Assembly: GCA_024694365.1 (NCBI GenBank)
Contig: JAILJX010000040.1
Coordinates: 1-64,000, forward strand
Direction: 5' to 3'
Source of the DNA: Kiritimatiellia bacterium
GTDB taxonomy: Bacteria > Verrucomicrobiota > Kiritimatiellia > RFP12 > UBA1067
DNA length: 64,000 nt
The notes under the pieces were generated by a model. That model was not told the DNA's origin and ran no database searches. It saw only the letters and a program-made list of their open reading frames with translations. Every line of letters begins with the position of its first letter. The stretch's first letter is position 1. Made by a program: the position numbers and the translations under genes. Shown one piece after another: positions 52,269-61,258 of this stretch.

Positions 52269-53960
52269 ATGCTCGATCCTATTCTCCAGATTCTCGAGCA
52301 GAACGGCTATGTCGACGCCCAAGGCGCGCAGGACATCCAGGATCTCGCCAAAACCGAATCCAAGACGGTGCGCCAGACTGTCATCGACCAGGAGATATTG
52401 ACGGAAGACGACCTCCTGGCATGCATGGCCGCCTATCAGGACACCGAGGCGATAGACCTCGGTTCGATGACCATAGAGACGGATGTGACCGAGGCGATAC
52501 CGGCTTCCACCGCCAGGATGTACAACGTGTTTCCTGTCGCGGCGGACGATTCGTCCGTGACTCTCGCCACTTTCGATCTTGTCGATCCCAGGATTTCCGA
52601 CGAGCTGCTCTTCACGCTCTCCAAGGAGGTGAGGTTCGTCTTCGCCCGCGAGAAGGACGTGATGGACCGCATCTCGCAGTACTATGGCGACGCCAACGCA
52701 TCCGTTGCGGACATGATCAAGTCCCTTGGCGACGGCCTTGGGGACGATGAGGAGCTTGCCGGAGCCAACACCAACGACATTGCGTCGATGGAGTCCGCCG
52801 CCAATTCCTCCGCCATCATCCGCTTTGTGAACCTGGTCCTCTACCAAGGCGTGGTGGACCGTGCATCCGACATCCACATCGAGCCGTTCGAAAACGATTT
52901 CAAGATACGCTATCGCGTCGACGGCGCCTTGTACGAGATGAAGGCCCCCGACGTCAAGATGGCTCCGGCCATCATATCGCGAATCAAGATACTTTCGAAC
53001 CTGAACATCTCCGAGCGGCGCATACCGCAGGACGGGCGAATCGCGCTGACTGTCGCCGGCAGGCCCGTCGACCTTCGCGTTTCGTGCTTGCCGACAGCCC
53101 ACGGAGAGTCTGTCGTAATGCGTATTCTCGACCAGTCTGCGACGTCGCTCGACCTTGAGAACGTAGGCCTTCCCGAGGATGTGTACGAGCAGATCACGAT
53201 GGATATCGAAAAGCCGAACGGGATTTTCATCGTGACCGGTCCTACCGGTTCGGGAAAGACCACGACGCTGTACTCGGTCCTGCGCCGGATCAACCAGATC
53301 GACACGAAGCTTCTCACGGCCGAGGAGCCGGTGGAATACAATGTGGACGGAATCGTGCAGGTTCCGATCGACGCTCAGGTCGGCAACACCTTCGCAAAGG
53401 TGCTGCGCGCATTCCTGCGACAGGATCCGGATGTCATGATGATCGGCGAGATACGCGATCTGGAGACTGCGGAAATCGCCGTTCAGGCCGCGCTTACCGG
53501 ACACTTCGTGTTCTCGACGCTCCATACGAACGATGCTGCCGGCGCCGTTATGCGTCTCGTGGACATGAATGTCGCCCCGTATCTGCTTGCTTCCACCCTG
53601 GAGGGCGTGCTTGGCCAGCGACTTGTCAGAACCTGCTGCCGCGAGTGCCGCCAGGCGTACGAGCCCGACGACGATACGCTTGAGCGCATAGAGATGACGC
53701 GCGACCAGATCGGCGGAAGGCCGTTCTATTTCGGCAAGGGCTGCAAGGTGTGCAACGGCACGGGATACAAGGGACGAAAGGGCGTTTTCGAGTATCTGAG
53801 AATGTCCAACCCTCTGCGCGAGCTTGTCAACAACAAGGCCCCGACGCTCATAATACGCGAAAAGGCGCGCGAACTCGGAATGCGCACCATGCGAGAGGAC
53901 GGCATTCGCTCGATCCTCGACGGCTACACGACCGTCGATGAGGTCTTGCGCTACACTTGA
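52269..53960 (+). CDS. Second PilB/GspE-type assembly ATPase
   Basis: The 563-residue protein has the same order as the one at 49486: MshEN N-terminal domain (about 1-150), Walker A TGPTGSGKTTTLYSVL, Walker B VMMIGEIRDLETA, tetracysteine CCRECRQAYEP... CKVCNGTGYKG. The two are clearly paralogues but diverged. Two assembly ATPases suggest two systems, for example type IV pili and type II secretion. It starts 3 bp after pilT. Confidence 0.88.
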   Translation: MLDPILQILEQNGYVDAQGAQDIQDLAKTESKTVRQTVIDQEILTEDDLLACMAAYQDTEAIDLGSMTIETDVTEAIPASTARMYNVFPVAADDSSVTLATFDLVDPRISDELLFTLSKEVRFVFAREKDVMDRISQYYGDANASVADMIKSLGDGLGDDEELAGANTNDIASMESAANSSAIIRFVNLVLYQGVVDRASDIHIEPFENDFKIRYRVDGALYEMKAPDVKMAPAIISRIKILSNLNISERRIPQDGRIALTVAGRPVDLRVSCLPTAHGESVVMRILDQSATSLDLENVGLPEDVYEQITMDIEKPNGIFIVTGPTGSGKTTTLYSVLRRINQIDTKLLTAEEPVEYNVDGIVQVPIDAQVGNTFAKVLRAFLRQDPDVMMIGEIRDLETAEIAVQAALTGHFVFSTLHTNDAAGAVMRLVDMNVAPYLLASTLEGVLGQRLVRTCCRECRQAYEPDDDTLERIEMTRDQIGGRPFYFGKGCKVCNGTGYKGRKGVFEYLRMSNPLRELVNNKAPTLIIREKARELGMRTMREDGIRSILDGYTTVDEVLRYT

Positions 53961-54196
53961 GAGTCGCGATGCTTTGGCAGGTCTTCAAAGTCGTCGCGGT
54001 CATATCGATCGTTCTCGCGGCTGCGATCGTCGCGACGCCGCCCGGGCGGCTGCCTCTCGCGCTCCGCGGACTTCACCGCATAATGCGCCGCGACTCGGGG
54101 CTGCCCGATTCCCGCCCTGCCGCAAAAACTTCCGCCGCAAGGCGTTTCGTCGCATTCCTACTCGTCCTTCTCGCGGTTGTCGTCGCGGCGATTTGA
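53957..54196 (+). CDS. Small protein with two membrane helices, unknown
   Basis: The 79-residue protein (TTG start at 53957 overlapping the upstream stop; ATG at 53969 possible) has hydrophobic ends (about 9-28 and 62-79) joined by a basic loop. No family is recognised. It lies at the end of the pilus ATPase operon and 1 bp before a DUF192 gene, so an envelope role is possible. Coding status rests on tight packing only. Confidence 0.5.
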   Translation: MRVAMLWQVFKVVAVISIVLAAAIVATPPGRLPLALRGLHRIMRRDSGLPDSRPAAKTSAARRFVAFLLVLLAVVVAAI

Positions 54197-54197
54197 A

Positions 54198-54491
54198 ATG
54201 GAGGAGACCGTTGTATGCGGCGTGAGGGCGAAGATCGCCCGGACTTTCGCCCAGCGCGCGAAAGGGCTTATCGGCGTCAAGGACATGAAAAAAGGGGAAG
54301 GGCTCCTCATCCTCCGGTGCAACGCTATCCACACTTTCTTCATGCGGTTTGCGATTGACGCCACATTTCTCGATTCTCAAAACCGTGTCGTGAAAATCGT
54401 CCGCAACATCCGCCCTTGGCGCATGTTCGTCTGGGGCGGCTGGCGCGCGAGGAAGGTGCTGGAGACTAAAGCTCAGCGCACCGTCGCCTGA
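54198..54491 (+). CDS. DUF192 family protein
   Basis: The 97-residue protein matches DUF192: ARTFAQRAKGLIGV near the start, then LLILRCNAIHTFFMRFAIDATFLDSQNRVVKIV, where family members have the FWMKNTxIPLDxxFxD pattern. The Trp/Lys of the common motif are Phe/Met-Arg here. Function is unknown. It lacks the signal peptide found in many members. The last 19 bp overlap the convergent hrpA gene. Confidence 0.75.
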   Translation: MEETVVCGVRAKIARTFAQRAKGLIGVKDMKKGEGLLILRCNAIHTFFMRFAIDATFLDSQNRVVKIVRNIRPWRMFVWGGWRARKVLETKAQRTVA

Positions 54492-57400
54492 ACCCACAGT
54501 GCCGCGAGGCGATTCGGGCTTGCAGGCACGCGCGTTCCCGTCTCCTGCGCAAAAAGCGATATTCTGTACTCCTCGAGCAGCCACCTGTAATCCGCGAGCG
54601 CGGCGCTGTCCGCTATCTTGGAACAGTCTCCGCTCACAAGCTCCACGTATTGCTCCCACCATGGATCGAATCTGGCTTCTTTCGATCTGTCGCCCGAAGG
54701 ATTCGTTCTGGCCCTCGAAATCCTTGTTTCCAGAGCCTTGAGGTATCTCGGATAGTCTTTGAGCCTCTCGGGCGGGACGAGTTTGTCCCAGTCGGGATAC
54801 GTCAGCCACGCTATCTGCGTTTCGATGCAGTCGTATATATCGTCGGGAAGCGCCTTGGCCTCCAGCAGAATCGTCCGTATCCTCGACTCAAGCTCTTTCT
54901 TCTCTTTCGCCTTGAGGCTGGAGGGCCTCTCCGCGGCGATTTCGGCGGCGGATTTACGCGGCGCCACGCCGGACTTGCCGAAGAGCTTTTCCACGTCCCT
55001 TGTGACTGCCGCCTGTTCCCCGTTTTCGTCCGTGACGATGAATCTCACTTTCAGATGCGGCGGAAGCGAAATCCTGTCGAACGCCCCGGCGGGTATGCGT
55101 ATCCCGAAACGCGAGAGAACGACCTCTCTTACCGCATCTGCCAGCGGCATGTCTTTCCCGGAGAGAAGCGGCATGATGATCGCCACCGTGTCGGAGACCG
55201 GCGAAATCGCCCGCCTTATGGAGGACGGAAGGGAATCAAGCAGGAAATGAAGCTTCAGCGGAAGGGCTCCGGGGACAAGCCAGTCCGACCTCCACGCCCT
55301 CAAGGCGCCCAGATCGCCTTCACGCACGGTCGCGGTTATGCCGTCGGTCTCGGGATCGTCCGGTGCATGCCGGTATGAGAGCGCGATTTTCGCCCCGGCG
55401 ATCTTTATGTGCGGCGGGAAGTCTCGCGAACCCCCGCCTGCCGCCGGAAGCCATTCGTTCCGCTTCAGCCTGAACCTGTTTTTTTCTTCGGCTGAAGCTG
55501 CGGCGAGCCATTTTTTCAGTTCTCCCGCGCTTGCTATCCCCGGGGGGATGGCTGCGTCGAAAAACGCCGCCAGCCGCTCCGCATCGAAAAGAGCCGTTTC
55601 CCTCAGACGTTCCGCACGTTCCCTGATGGCGCGTATCGTGTCCGAATTCTCCCTCACCGGCGCCGGAGGATCCGGGAATTCGCCTTCGACAAGTCCATGG
55701 AATATGAAAAGCCGTCGCGATGTCGCCGGATCTATCTTCGTGAAGTCCCTCCGTCTGGACGGCACGATGACGAGCCCGTACAGCGTGACCTGCTCGATCG
55801 CTCTGACGAAGCCGTGCTCCGCGTCCCAGAAAGGTTCGCGGAAACTGTGCTTGCACACCGGCCCGGCGACAGGTTCGATCCATGACGGGTCTATGATCGC
55901 GGCGCTTCTGGCGTAGAGTCTCGCGGTGTCGACGAGTTCGCCGGCCATGATCCATTCCGGTTTGGCTTTCCGCTCTTTCGCCAGCGCGGATCCGGGATGT
56001 ATGATGAATCTTGTTCCGTGCGCTCCGCGGTAGTCGAGATCTTCGGGATGGAGATGGCCTATCCTCGCGAGGAGGCCGCTCATCAGAGCCATGTGCAGCG
56101 CAGCCGGTCCGCCATTGTCGTTTTCCGTATCCAGGCCTATTCTGCGGGAAAGATCCGTCAGCTGACGCACCAGCTCTTTCCATTCCCGCATCTTGGGGTA
56201 TGACAGGTAGTTTTTCTGCGCGAATTTTCTCAGCTGCGATTGAGACGACGTTTCGGACTCTTTCTCCCACCTGCGCCAGAGCTTGAGCGTGCCGAGAAAG
56301 TCCGAGCCGCGTTCGCGGAACGCGGCGTGCGCCGCATCGGCCTTTTCCCGTTCCTCCGCGGGTCTTCGTCTGGGGTCGTCGCAGCTCATCGCCGCCACTA
56401 TCGGTATGGCGGAGGGGAGCGTCGCGCGCGAGCTTGCCGCAAGCAGCATCCTCGCCAGTCTCGGCTCGACGGGTATCCTCGCAATCGAGCGTCCCGTTTT
56501 CGTGAGCGCCATCGCCCCGGAAGCGTCGTGGTGTATGGCGCCTATTTCCAGAAGCTCTCTCAATCCCTCCCTTACCGACGCGGGACGCGGCGGATCGATG
56601 AACGGAAAGTCCGTTATGTCCCCCATCTTCAGGTCCATCATCGTCAGTATCACGCCTGCAAGGGACGATCGCTGTATCTCGGGCGGGGTGAAAGGCTCCC
56701 GGGATTCGAAGTCGTCCTTCCCGTAAAGTCTTATGCATATCCCCGGACCGGTTCGTCCGCATCTTCCCGCCCGCTGTTTCGCGGACGCCTGCGATATCTT
56801 TTCTATCTGCAGCCGCTGCACTTTCGTGCGCGGAACGAAGCGCGATATCCTTGCCAGTCCGCTGTCGATGACAGCCCTGATCCCCGGGATGGTTATGGAC
56901 GTCTCGGCGACGTTGGTGGAGAGTATGATGCGCCGGTTCGCCGACAGCCTGAACGCCCTCTGCTGCTCGCCGGCGGGGAGGGACGCAAGAAGGGGGATGA
57001 TTTCGTCTCCTCTCAATTCCGGAGTGCGCGCGAGCCTGTCCGCCGTTTCTCTTATGTCTCTTTCCCCGGGCAGGAAGACGAGCGTGTCGGCATCCGCCGG
57101 AAGCGTGCGCAACGCCGCCGCGACATCTCGTGGCAAGTCCTGCGTTTCTTCGTCTTCGCCGCCCGCATGGCGTATTTCGACCGGAAAAAGCCGTCCCGGA
57201 ACCTCGATCGCCGGTGCGCCGCCGAAGAATGCGCTGAACCGTCGCGTGTCGAGCGTTGCCGACGATACGATGACTTTCAGGTCCGGCCTGCGGGGAAGGA
57301 TGCGCTTCAAAATGCCCAGAAGAAAGTCTATGTTCAGAGTGCGTTCGTGCGCTTCGTCCACGATGACCGTGTCGTAGCGCATCAAAAGAGGGTCGGTTTT

Positions 57401-57823
57401 CGTTTCCGCGAGAAGGATGCCGTCCGTCATGAATTTCACCCGTGTCGACGCGGAAAGACGCCTGTCGAAGCGGTGCTGGAAGCCGATTGTCCCGCCCAGT
57501 TCGGTCTTGATCTCCTGTGCGACACGGGCGGCGACCGTCATGGCGGCAAGGCGCCTTGGCTGTGTGCAGGCTATGAGGCGGCCGTTCATGCCGCGTCCCA
57601 GTTCCATCGCCATTTTCGGCAGCTGGGTGGTCTTCCCCGACCCCGTATCTCCGCAGACTATCACTGTCTGGTTGCGGGAGAGAAGACGGCATATCTCTTC
57701 GCGGTGCCGTGAAACAGGCAGGTCTTCGGGGTATTCGAACAGTCTTTTTGGGGCTTTGTCCATCGGTGGCGGTTGTTGCATGTCTCGACGTGTATGCGCG
57801 GATTTTGCGTGCGCCCGCGGCAT
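54473..57823 (-). CDS. hrpA: ATP-dependent RNA helicase HrpA (DEAH family)
   Basis: The 1116-residue protein has Walker A GDTGSGKTTQLPK near residue 58, DEAH box VDEAHERT (about 153), SSATLD, STNVAETSITIPG, QRAGRCGRTGPG and the long C-terminal DUF3418 region of HrpA. E. coli HrpA (1300 residues) acts on mRNA and on stalled ribosomes. The start at 57823 is supported by GAAGGA 3-4 nt upstream; ATGs at 57781 and 57763 are alternatives, the last giving the conserved start. It is the only long minus-strand gene and faces a DUF192 gene tail to tail. Confidence 0.9.
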   Translation of the reverse strand: MPRAHAKSAHTRRDMQQPPPMDKAPKRLFEYPEDLPVSRHREEICRLLSRNQTVIVCGDTGSGKTTQLPKMAMELGRGMNGRLIACTQPRRLAAMTVAARVAQEIKTELGGTIGFQHRFDRRLSASTRVKFMTDGILLAETKTDPLLMRYDTVIVDEAHERTLNIDFLLGILKRILPRRPDLKVIVSSATLDTRRFSAFFGGAPAIEVPGRLFPVEIRHAGGEDEETQDLPRDVAAALRTLPADADTLVFLPGERDIRETADRLARTPELRGDEIIPLLASLPAGEQQRAFRLSANRRIILSTNVAETSITIPGIRAVIDSGLARISRFVPRTKVQRLQIEKISQASAKQRAGRCGRTGPGICIRLYGKDDFESREPFTPPEIQRSSLAGVILTMMDLKMGDITDFPFIDPPRPASVREGLRELLEIGAIHHDASGAMALTKTGRSIARIPVEPRLARMLLAASSRATLPSAIPIVAAMSCDDPRRRPAEEREKADAAHAAFRERGSDFLGTLKLWRRWEKESETSSQSQLRKFAQKNYLSYPKMREWKELVRQLTDLSRRIGLDTENDNGGPAALHMALMSGLLARIGHLHPEDLDYRGAHGTRFIIHPGSALAKERKAKPEWIMAGELVDTARLYARSAAIIDPSWIEPVAGPVCKHSFREPFWDAEHGFVRAIEQVTLYGLVIVPSRRRDFTKIDPATSRRLFIFHGLVEGEFPDPPAPVRENSDTIRAIRERAERLRETALFDAERLAAFFDAAIPPGIASAGELKKWLAAASAEEKNRFRLKRNEWLPAAGGGSRDFPPHIKIAGAKIALSYRHAPDDPETDGITATVREGDLGALRAWRSDWLVPGALPLKLHFLLDSLPSSIRRAISPVSDTVAIIMPLLSGKDMPLADAVREVVLSRFGIRIPAGAFDRISLPPHLKVRFIVTDENGEQAAVTRDVEKLFGKSGVAPRKSAAEIAAERPSSLKAKEKKELESRIRTILLEAKALPDDIYDCIETQIAWLTYPDWDKLVPPERLKDYPRYLKALETRISRARTNPSGDRSKEARFDPWWEQYVELVSGDCSKIADSAALADYRWLLEEYRISLFAQETGTRVPASPNRLAALWVQATVR

Positions 57824-57978
57824 CTATCCTTCACGGCGCTTCAGCTCCTCCACGGGATGCCCCGGCCATGCGGAGATCGAGGTCGATATGCCGATGCGCC
57901 ACGGGGCGAAAACGCGGCGCGCGTTATGTTCTTTACGCGCGCCACTGCGAGAAAGTACTTGAGAAGCCGTAGTTCCAT
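57824..57978 (-). pseudogene. LysR-type regulator remnant, frameshifted
   Basis: The minus strand starts MELRLLKYFLAVARVKNITRAA at 57978, the unmistakable LysR N-terminus, 6 nt after a -10 box. The direct frame ends at TGA 57841-57843. After a frameshift near 57900 the rest of the HTH is still recognisable (GISTSISAW, then EELKRREG), ending at TAG 57824-57826, right before the hrpA ATG. Only about 50 codons remain, with no sensor domain, so it is a decayed gene fused as a leader ahead of hrpA. Confidence 0.7.
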
Positions 57979-58175
57979 GGCGATATTATACCATATTGCC
58001 ATTCCATGCGGCTATGATTGCCATGGAGAGGAAGCATTTGATCGACGCCGCAAAACATGGGATGATGCACGCCATGAAAAACACAGCATCGAAACGGCCG
58101 GACGCGAGCGCCGCGGCTTTCGGCGAATTTCGGTCCCTGTTTCGCGCGCCGCCCGTTTTTGGTATAATATCCGCC
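57979..58175. promoter_or_regulatory. Divergent promoter region between LysR remnant/hrpA and the 58176 gene
   Basis: On the minus strand TATAAT (57985-57990, in ATGGTATAAT) lies 6 nt before the LysR-remnant ATG and probably drives hrpA. On the plus strand an extended -10 TTTTTGGTATAAT (hexamer 58163-58168) lies 7 nt before the ATG at 58176. No other gene is visible between them. Confidence 0.6.
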
Positions 58176-59024
58176 ATGAACGAAGAACCGACGAGAAACA
58201 TTTTCTCCGCGCTGGCCGTTTCGCTTTTTGCGATGGCGTGCATGGCAGGAGAGCCCGCGGGCATAACGGTCGACCTCAAGCTCGACGAGACGAATTACAT
58301 ATCCGGCGAGCGCGTCCGCGCCGTCGTGGACGTCAAGAACATGCTGGCCGAGAGGGTGAGCGTAGGATATCTCGATTCCGAAGACTTGCTCATCGTCGAG
58401 CTTTACCGGGCGTCCGACCATATGCAGCTCGAGCGCTCGCACAAGCGTCCGTTCGTCTCGGCCTTCTGGGTCGGAGCGAACGAGGGCATGAAGCTCGAGA
58501 CGTTCCTGGGCGACAACTACGATCTTACGTATCCGGCGAGGTATCTGGCGCGACCGGTGCTGATCCACAGGGGAAAGCGCTATTCCGGAGAATACCGGTC
58601 GTTTGACGTAGTGCCCGGCTTCGACATAACGACCGCAGTGCAGCAATTTTCCAATGCGGCGGGGAAGAAAAGGTTCTTCGAGCTCAAGCGCTGGATGCGG
58701 GACGGGAACGAACATCTTTTCCTGAAGGTCCGAGACGACGGAGACAAGCCCAAGCGTTGGGCGACTCTCGATCTCGGCCCGATGATGCGGGTTACCGCGC
58801 CGACAGTCTCCATACTTTCGTCAGGGGAGGTCATCGTCATCCACAGGAATGCGCCCGATTCCTTTGCCAGAAACGAGTTCTGGTCGATGACGGACGCGTT
58901 CGTGAAGCGGTCGGCGATGATGGTCAGGGATCCTGACACTGCGGGCCGCCAGGGCGTGCAGGAGGTGTACAAAAAGTCCGGCGGGGTGAAGGCGGAGAAC
59001 CGTCCGTGGTGGAAATTCTGGTGA
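58176..59024 (+). CDS. Exported protein of unknown function
   Basis: The 282-residue protein has a signal-like N-terminus (residues about 8-25, IFSALAVSLFAMACMAG) and a mature part that looks beta-rich: VDLKLDETNYISGERVRAVVDVKN (about 31-54) resembles an Ig-like or bacterial surface beta-sandwich start, and TAPTVSILSSGEVIVIHRNA follows later. No known family is recognised. The start was chosen by the -10 box 7 nt upstream; a longer in-frame ORF would start inside the promoter. It is followed after 16 bp by tsaD. Confidence 0.7.
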   Translation: MNEEPTRNIFSALAVSLFAMACMAGEPAGITVDLKLDETNYISGERVRAVVDVKNMLAERVSVGYLDSEDLLIVELYRASDHMQLERSHKRPFVSAFWVGANEGMKLETFLGDNYDLTYPARYLARPVLIHRGKRYSGEYRSFDVVPGFDITTAVQQFSNAAGKKRFFELKRWMRDGNEHLFLKVRDDGDKPKRWATLDLGPMMRVTAPTVSILSSGEVIVIHRNAPDSFARNEFWSMTDAFVKRSAMMVRDPDTAGRQGVQEVYKKSGGVKAENRPWWKFW

Positions 59025-59040
59025 GGGCGGGCGAACGCAA

Positions 59041-60099
59041 ATGAACATTCTCGGAATCGAGACGAGCTGCGACGAAACCGCCGCGGCTGTGGTGAAGGAC
59101 GGGAGGGAGGTTCTCTCCAATGCGGTCTATACGCAGATACCCCTCCATCAGCCATACGGGGGCGTGGTCCCGGAGATAGCTTCGCGCGCGCACGTCGAGA
59201 AGATATCCGAAGTCGTGCGTACGGCGATGGACGGGTTCGGCGTGGACGCGGTCGCGGTTACGTACGGTCCGGGGCTTTCGCCTGCGCTGACGGTCGGGCT
59301 GAACGCCGCGAAGGGGCTTGCGCAGGCGCTCGATGTTCCGCTTTTCGCGATAAACCACATAGAGGCGCATCTCCATACGCCTTTCTTGTACGATGCCGGC
59401 GAGACGCCGCACAATCCTCCGCCGGATGAAGCCGTGCCGGCGTTGGGGCTGGCCATCTCGGGCGGCCACACGAACTGGTTCGACATAGCGGGGCCGGGAC
59501 GCTACGAGACGATAGGCCAGACGCTCGACGATGCGGCGGGAGAGGCGTTCGACAAGGCGGCGAAGCTTCTGGGGCTCGGGTATCCCGGGGGGCCGAAAGT
59601 GGACCGCGTGGCGAAGGAATACTGCGCAGCGCACGGATTCGGAAATCTCGTGCCGTTCCCGAAGGGGCGTCCGCGCGAAGGGGTCTCGGCTCTCGCGGGA
59701 CTGTCGGCAGAACTTTGCGTATCGTTTTCGGGGCTGAAGACCGCGCTTCTGAGGTACGTGCAGCAGCATCCGGAGGCTACGGGGGACGATCTGCCGCGGG
59801 TCGTGGCGAGCTATCAGGAGGCGATAGTGCAGTCGGTTGCCGACAGGTCGCGCAGGGCCCTGAAGCGGCGCGCGTACAAGGCTTTCATACTCGGCGGTGG
59901 CGTCTCGCTCAACTCTCGGCTTAGGGTGGTGCTGGGGGATGTCGCGAAGTCGGCGGGAGTTCCGCTTTTGATGGCGAAGCCCAAGTATTGCGGCGACAAC
60001 GGCGCCATGATCGCTGGTCTCGCCTATACGCGGAGGAACGTCCAGGGCGATGCCGCCATGGGGATGGATGTCGCCCCGTCGCTTGAAGCGGGGGCATGA
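59041..60099 (+). CDS. tsaD: tRNA threonylcarbamoyladenosine transferase
   Basis: The 352-residue ASKHA-fold protein, with partners TsaB and TsaE, attaches threonylcarbamoyl to A37 of ANN-decoding tRNAs. Motifs include GIETSCDETAAAVV at the start, EIASRAHVEKI with the metal His, FAINHIEAHLHTPF (HxxxH metal site), ISGGHTNW, GQTLDDAAGEAFDKAAKLLGLGYPGGPKVD and the ending LGGGVSLNSRLR then CGDNGAMIAGL. The third-position bias is strongly towards G here. Confidence 0.95.
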   Translation: MNILGIETSCDETAAAVVKDGREVLSNAVYTQIPLHQPYGGVVPEIASRAHVEKISEVVRTAMDGFGVDAVAVTYGPGLSPALTVGLNAAKGLAQALDVPLFAINHIEAHLHTPFLYDAGETPHNPPPDEAVPALGLAISGGHTNWFDIAGPGRYETIGQTLDDAAGEAFDKAAKLLGLGYPGGPKVDRVAKEYCAAHGFGNLVPFPKGRPREGVSALAGLSAELCVSFSGLKTALLRYVQQHPEATGDDLPRVVASYQEAIVQSVADRSRRALKRRAYKAFILGGGVSLNSRLRVVLGDVAKSAGVPLLMAKPKYCGDNGAMIAGLAYTRRNVQGDAAMGMDVAPSLEAGA

Positions 60100-60166
60100 A
60101 ATATGCTATAATTGGTTGAAACGATCGATGTAACGATTAACGGAACGAAGGCATAAGGAGGGATTC
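60083..60166 (+). promoter_or_regulatory. Sialidase gene promoter and leader
   Basis: A -35 box TTGAAG (60083-60088, inside the end of tsaD) and an extended -10 TGCTATAAT (hexamer TATAAT 60107-60112) are spaced 18 bp apart. The leader of about 48 nt contains the repeated word AACGA/AACGG and ends in AAGGAGGG before the ATG at 60167. Confidence 0.6.
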
Positions 60167-61258
60167 ATGAAACATATCGCAATAGCGCTCGCGGCATGCG
60201 CAATCGCCGCAACGGCCGCCGCGGCTGCGCCGGATCACATGATTCTTTTCAAGAACGGAGACGCTGTCGAAGGCGTCGTGTCGAAAATGTATCGCATACC
60301 GGCGCTCTGCACGGCTCCCAACGGCGATCTCGTGGTGGCGTGCGATGCGCGCCGCAACCACGGTGGCGACCTCAACACGAGCCAGCCCATAGACATCGCG
60401 CTGCGCCGCTCGTCCGACGGAGGCAAAACCTGGACGGATCCCGTCTTCTCCTGGAGGTGGAAGTGGGACGACAAGGAGCATTGGGCCGCATCGGACCCAT
60501 CCTTCATCGTGGACAGGAAGGCGAAGAAGATATTCCTCTTCTACAACGTCTGGGAGAGCGTCGGCAACCACGGCGTATTCCAGTTCTTCGTGCAGGAGTC
60601 GGCGGACAACGGCAAGACGTGGTCTGAGCCGCGCGACATATCGAAGGACATCGCTTTCGAAGGCTGGCCTTTCGGCAAAAAGCAGAGCGAGGGCGGGTTC
60701 ATATTCATATCGTCCGGATCGGGAGTGCAGCTCAAGGACGGTACGCTGCTGCACACTCTCGTGCATGTGGGCGACGGTAACGCGCTGTTCGGTTCGACGG
60801 ACCACGGCAAGACGTGGAAGGCGATCGGCAAGCCCGCCAAGCAGGGCGACGAGTGCAAGGTCGTCGAGCTCTCGGACGGATCGTGGATGATCAACTCGCG
60901 CTGGCGCGGCGGCGGCAGGCAGATACACGTCTCCAAGGACCGCGGCGAGACATGGGAGTCGCATTACGACAACGCCCTCACCGATCCCCAGTGCAATGCC
61001 CAGATCATGCGCTGCGGCAAGGTTCTTCTCTTCTCGAACTGCAACGCAAACGGAAGGCGCAACCTCTACATCAGGGCTTCGCTCGACGATGGCAAGACGT
61101 GGAACAAGGGAGTCTGCGTATTCCCCGAGGGCGCGGCGTATTCGGACATGACGAAGATCTGCAAGACGAAAGAGATAGGCGTCGTGTACGAGGGGGCCGG
61201 ATATTCGACGATCAAGTTCACGACGGTCTCGAGAAAAGATATTCTCGATTGCCCTTGA
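60167..61258 (+). CDS. Secreted sialidase-like protein (GH33 fold)
   Basis: The 363-residue protein has a signal peptide (about 1-21) and a six-bladed propeller pattern: YRIPAL motif (Arg-Ile-Pro, about 42-47) and four Asp-boxes (SSDGGKTW, STDHGKTW, SKDRGETW, SLDDGKTW). WAASDPSFIV and RNHGG-type substrate residues are present. It may release sialic acid from host glycans; some BNR-repeat proteins of this type act on other sugars, so the substrate is not certain. No sialic acid catabolic genes are near. Confidence 0.85.
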   Translation: MKHIAIALAACAIAATAAAAAPDHMILFKNGDAVEGVVSKMYRIPALCTAPNGDLVVACDARRNHGGDLNTSQPIDIALRRSSDGGKTWTDPVFSWRWKWDDKEHWAASDPSFIVDRKAKKIFLFYNVWESVGNHGVFQFFVQESADNGKTWSEPRDISKDIAFEGWPFGKKQSEGGFIFISSGSGVQLKDGTLLHTLVHVGDGNALFGSTDHGKTWKAIGKPAKQGDECKVVELSDGSWMINSRWRGGGRQIHVSKDRGETWESHYDNALTDPQCNAQIMRCGKVLLFSNCNANGRRNLYIRASLDDGKTWNKGVCVFPEGAAYSDMTKICKTKEIGVVYEGAGYSTIKFTTVSRKDILDCP

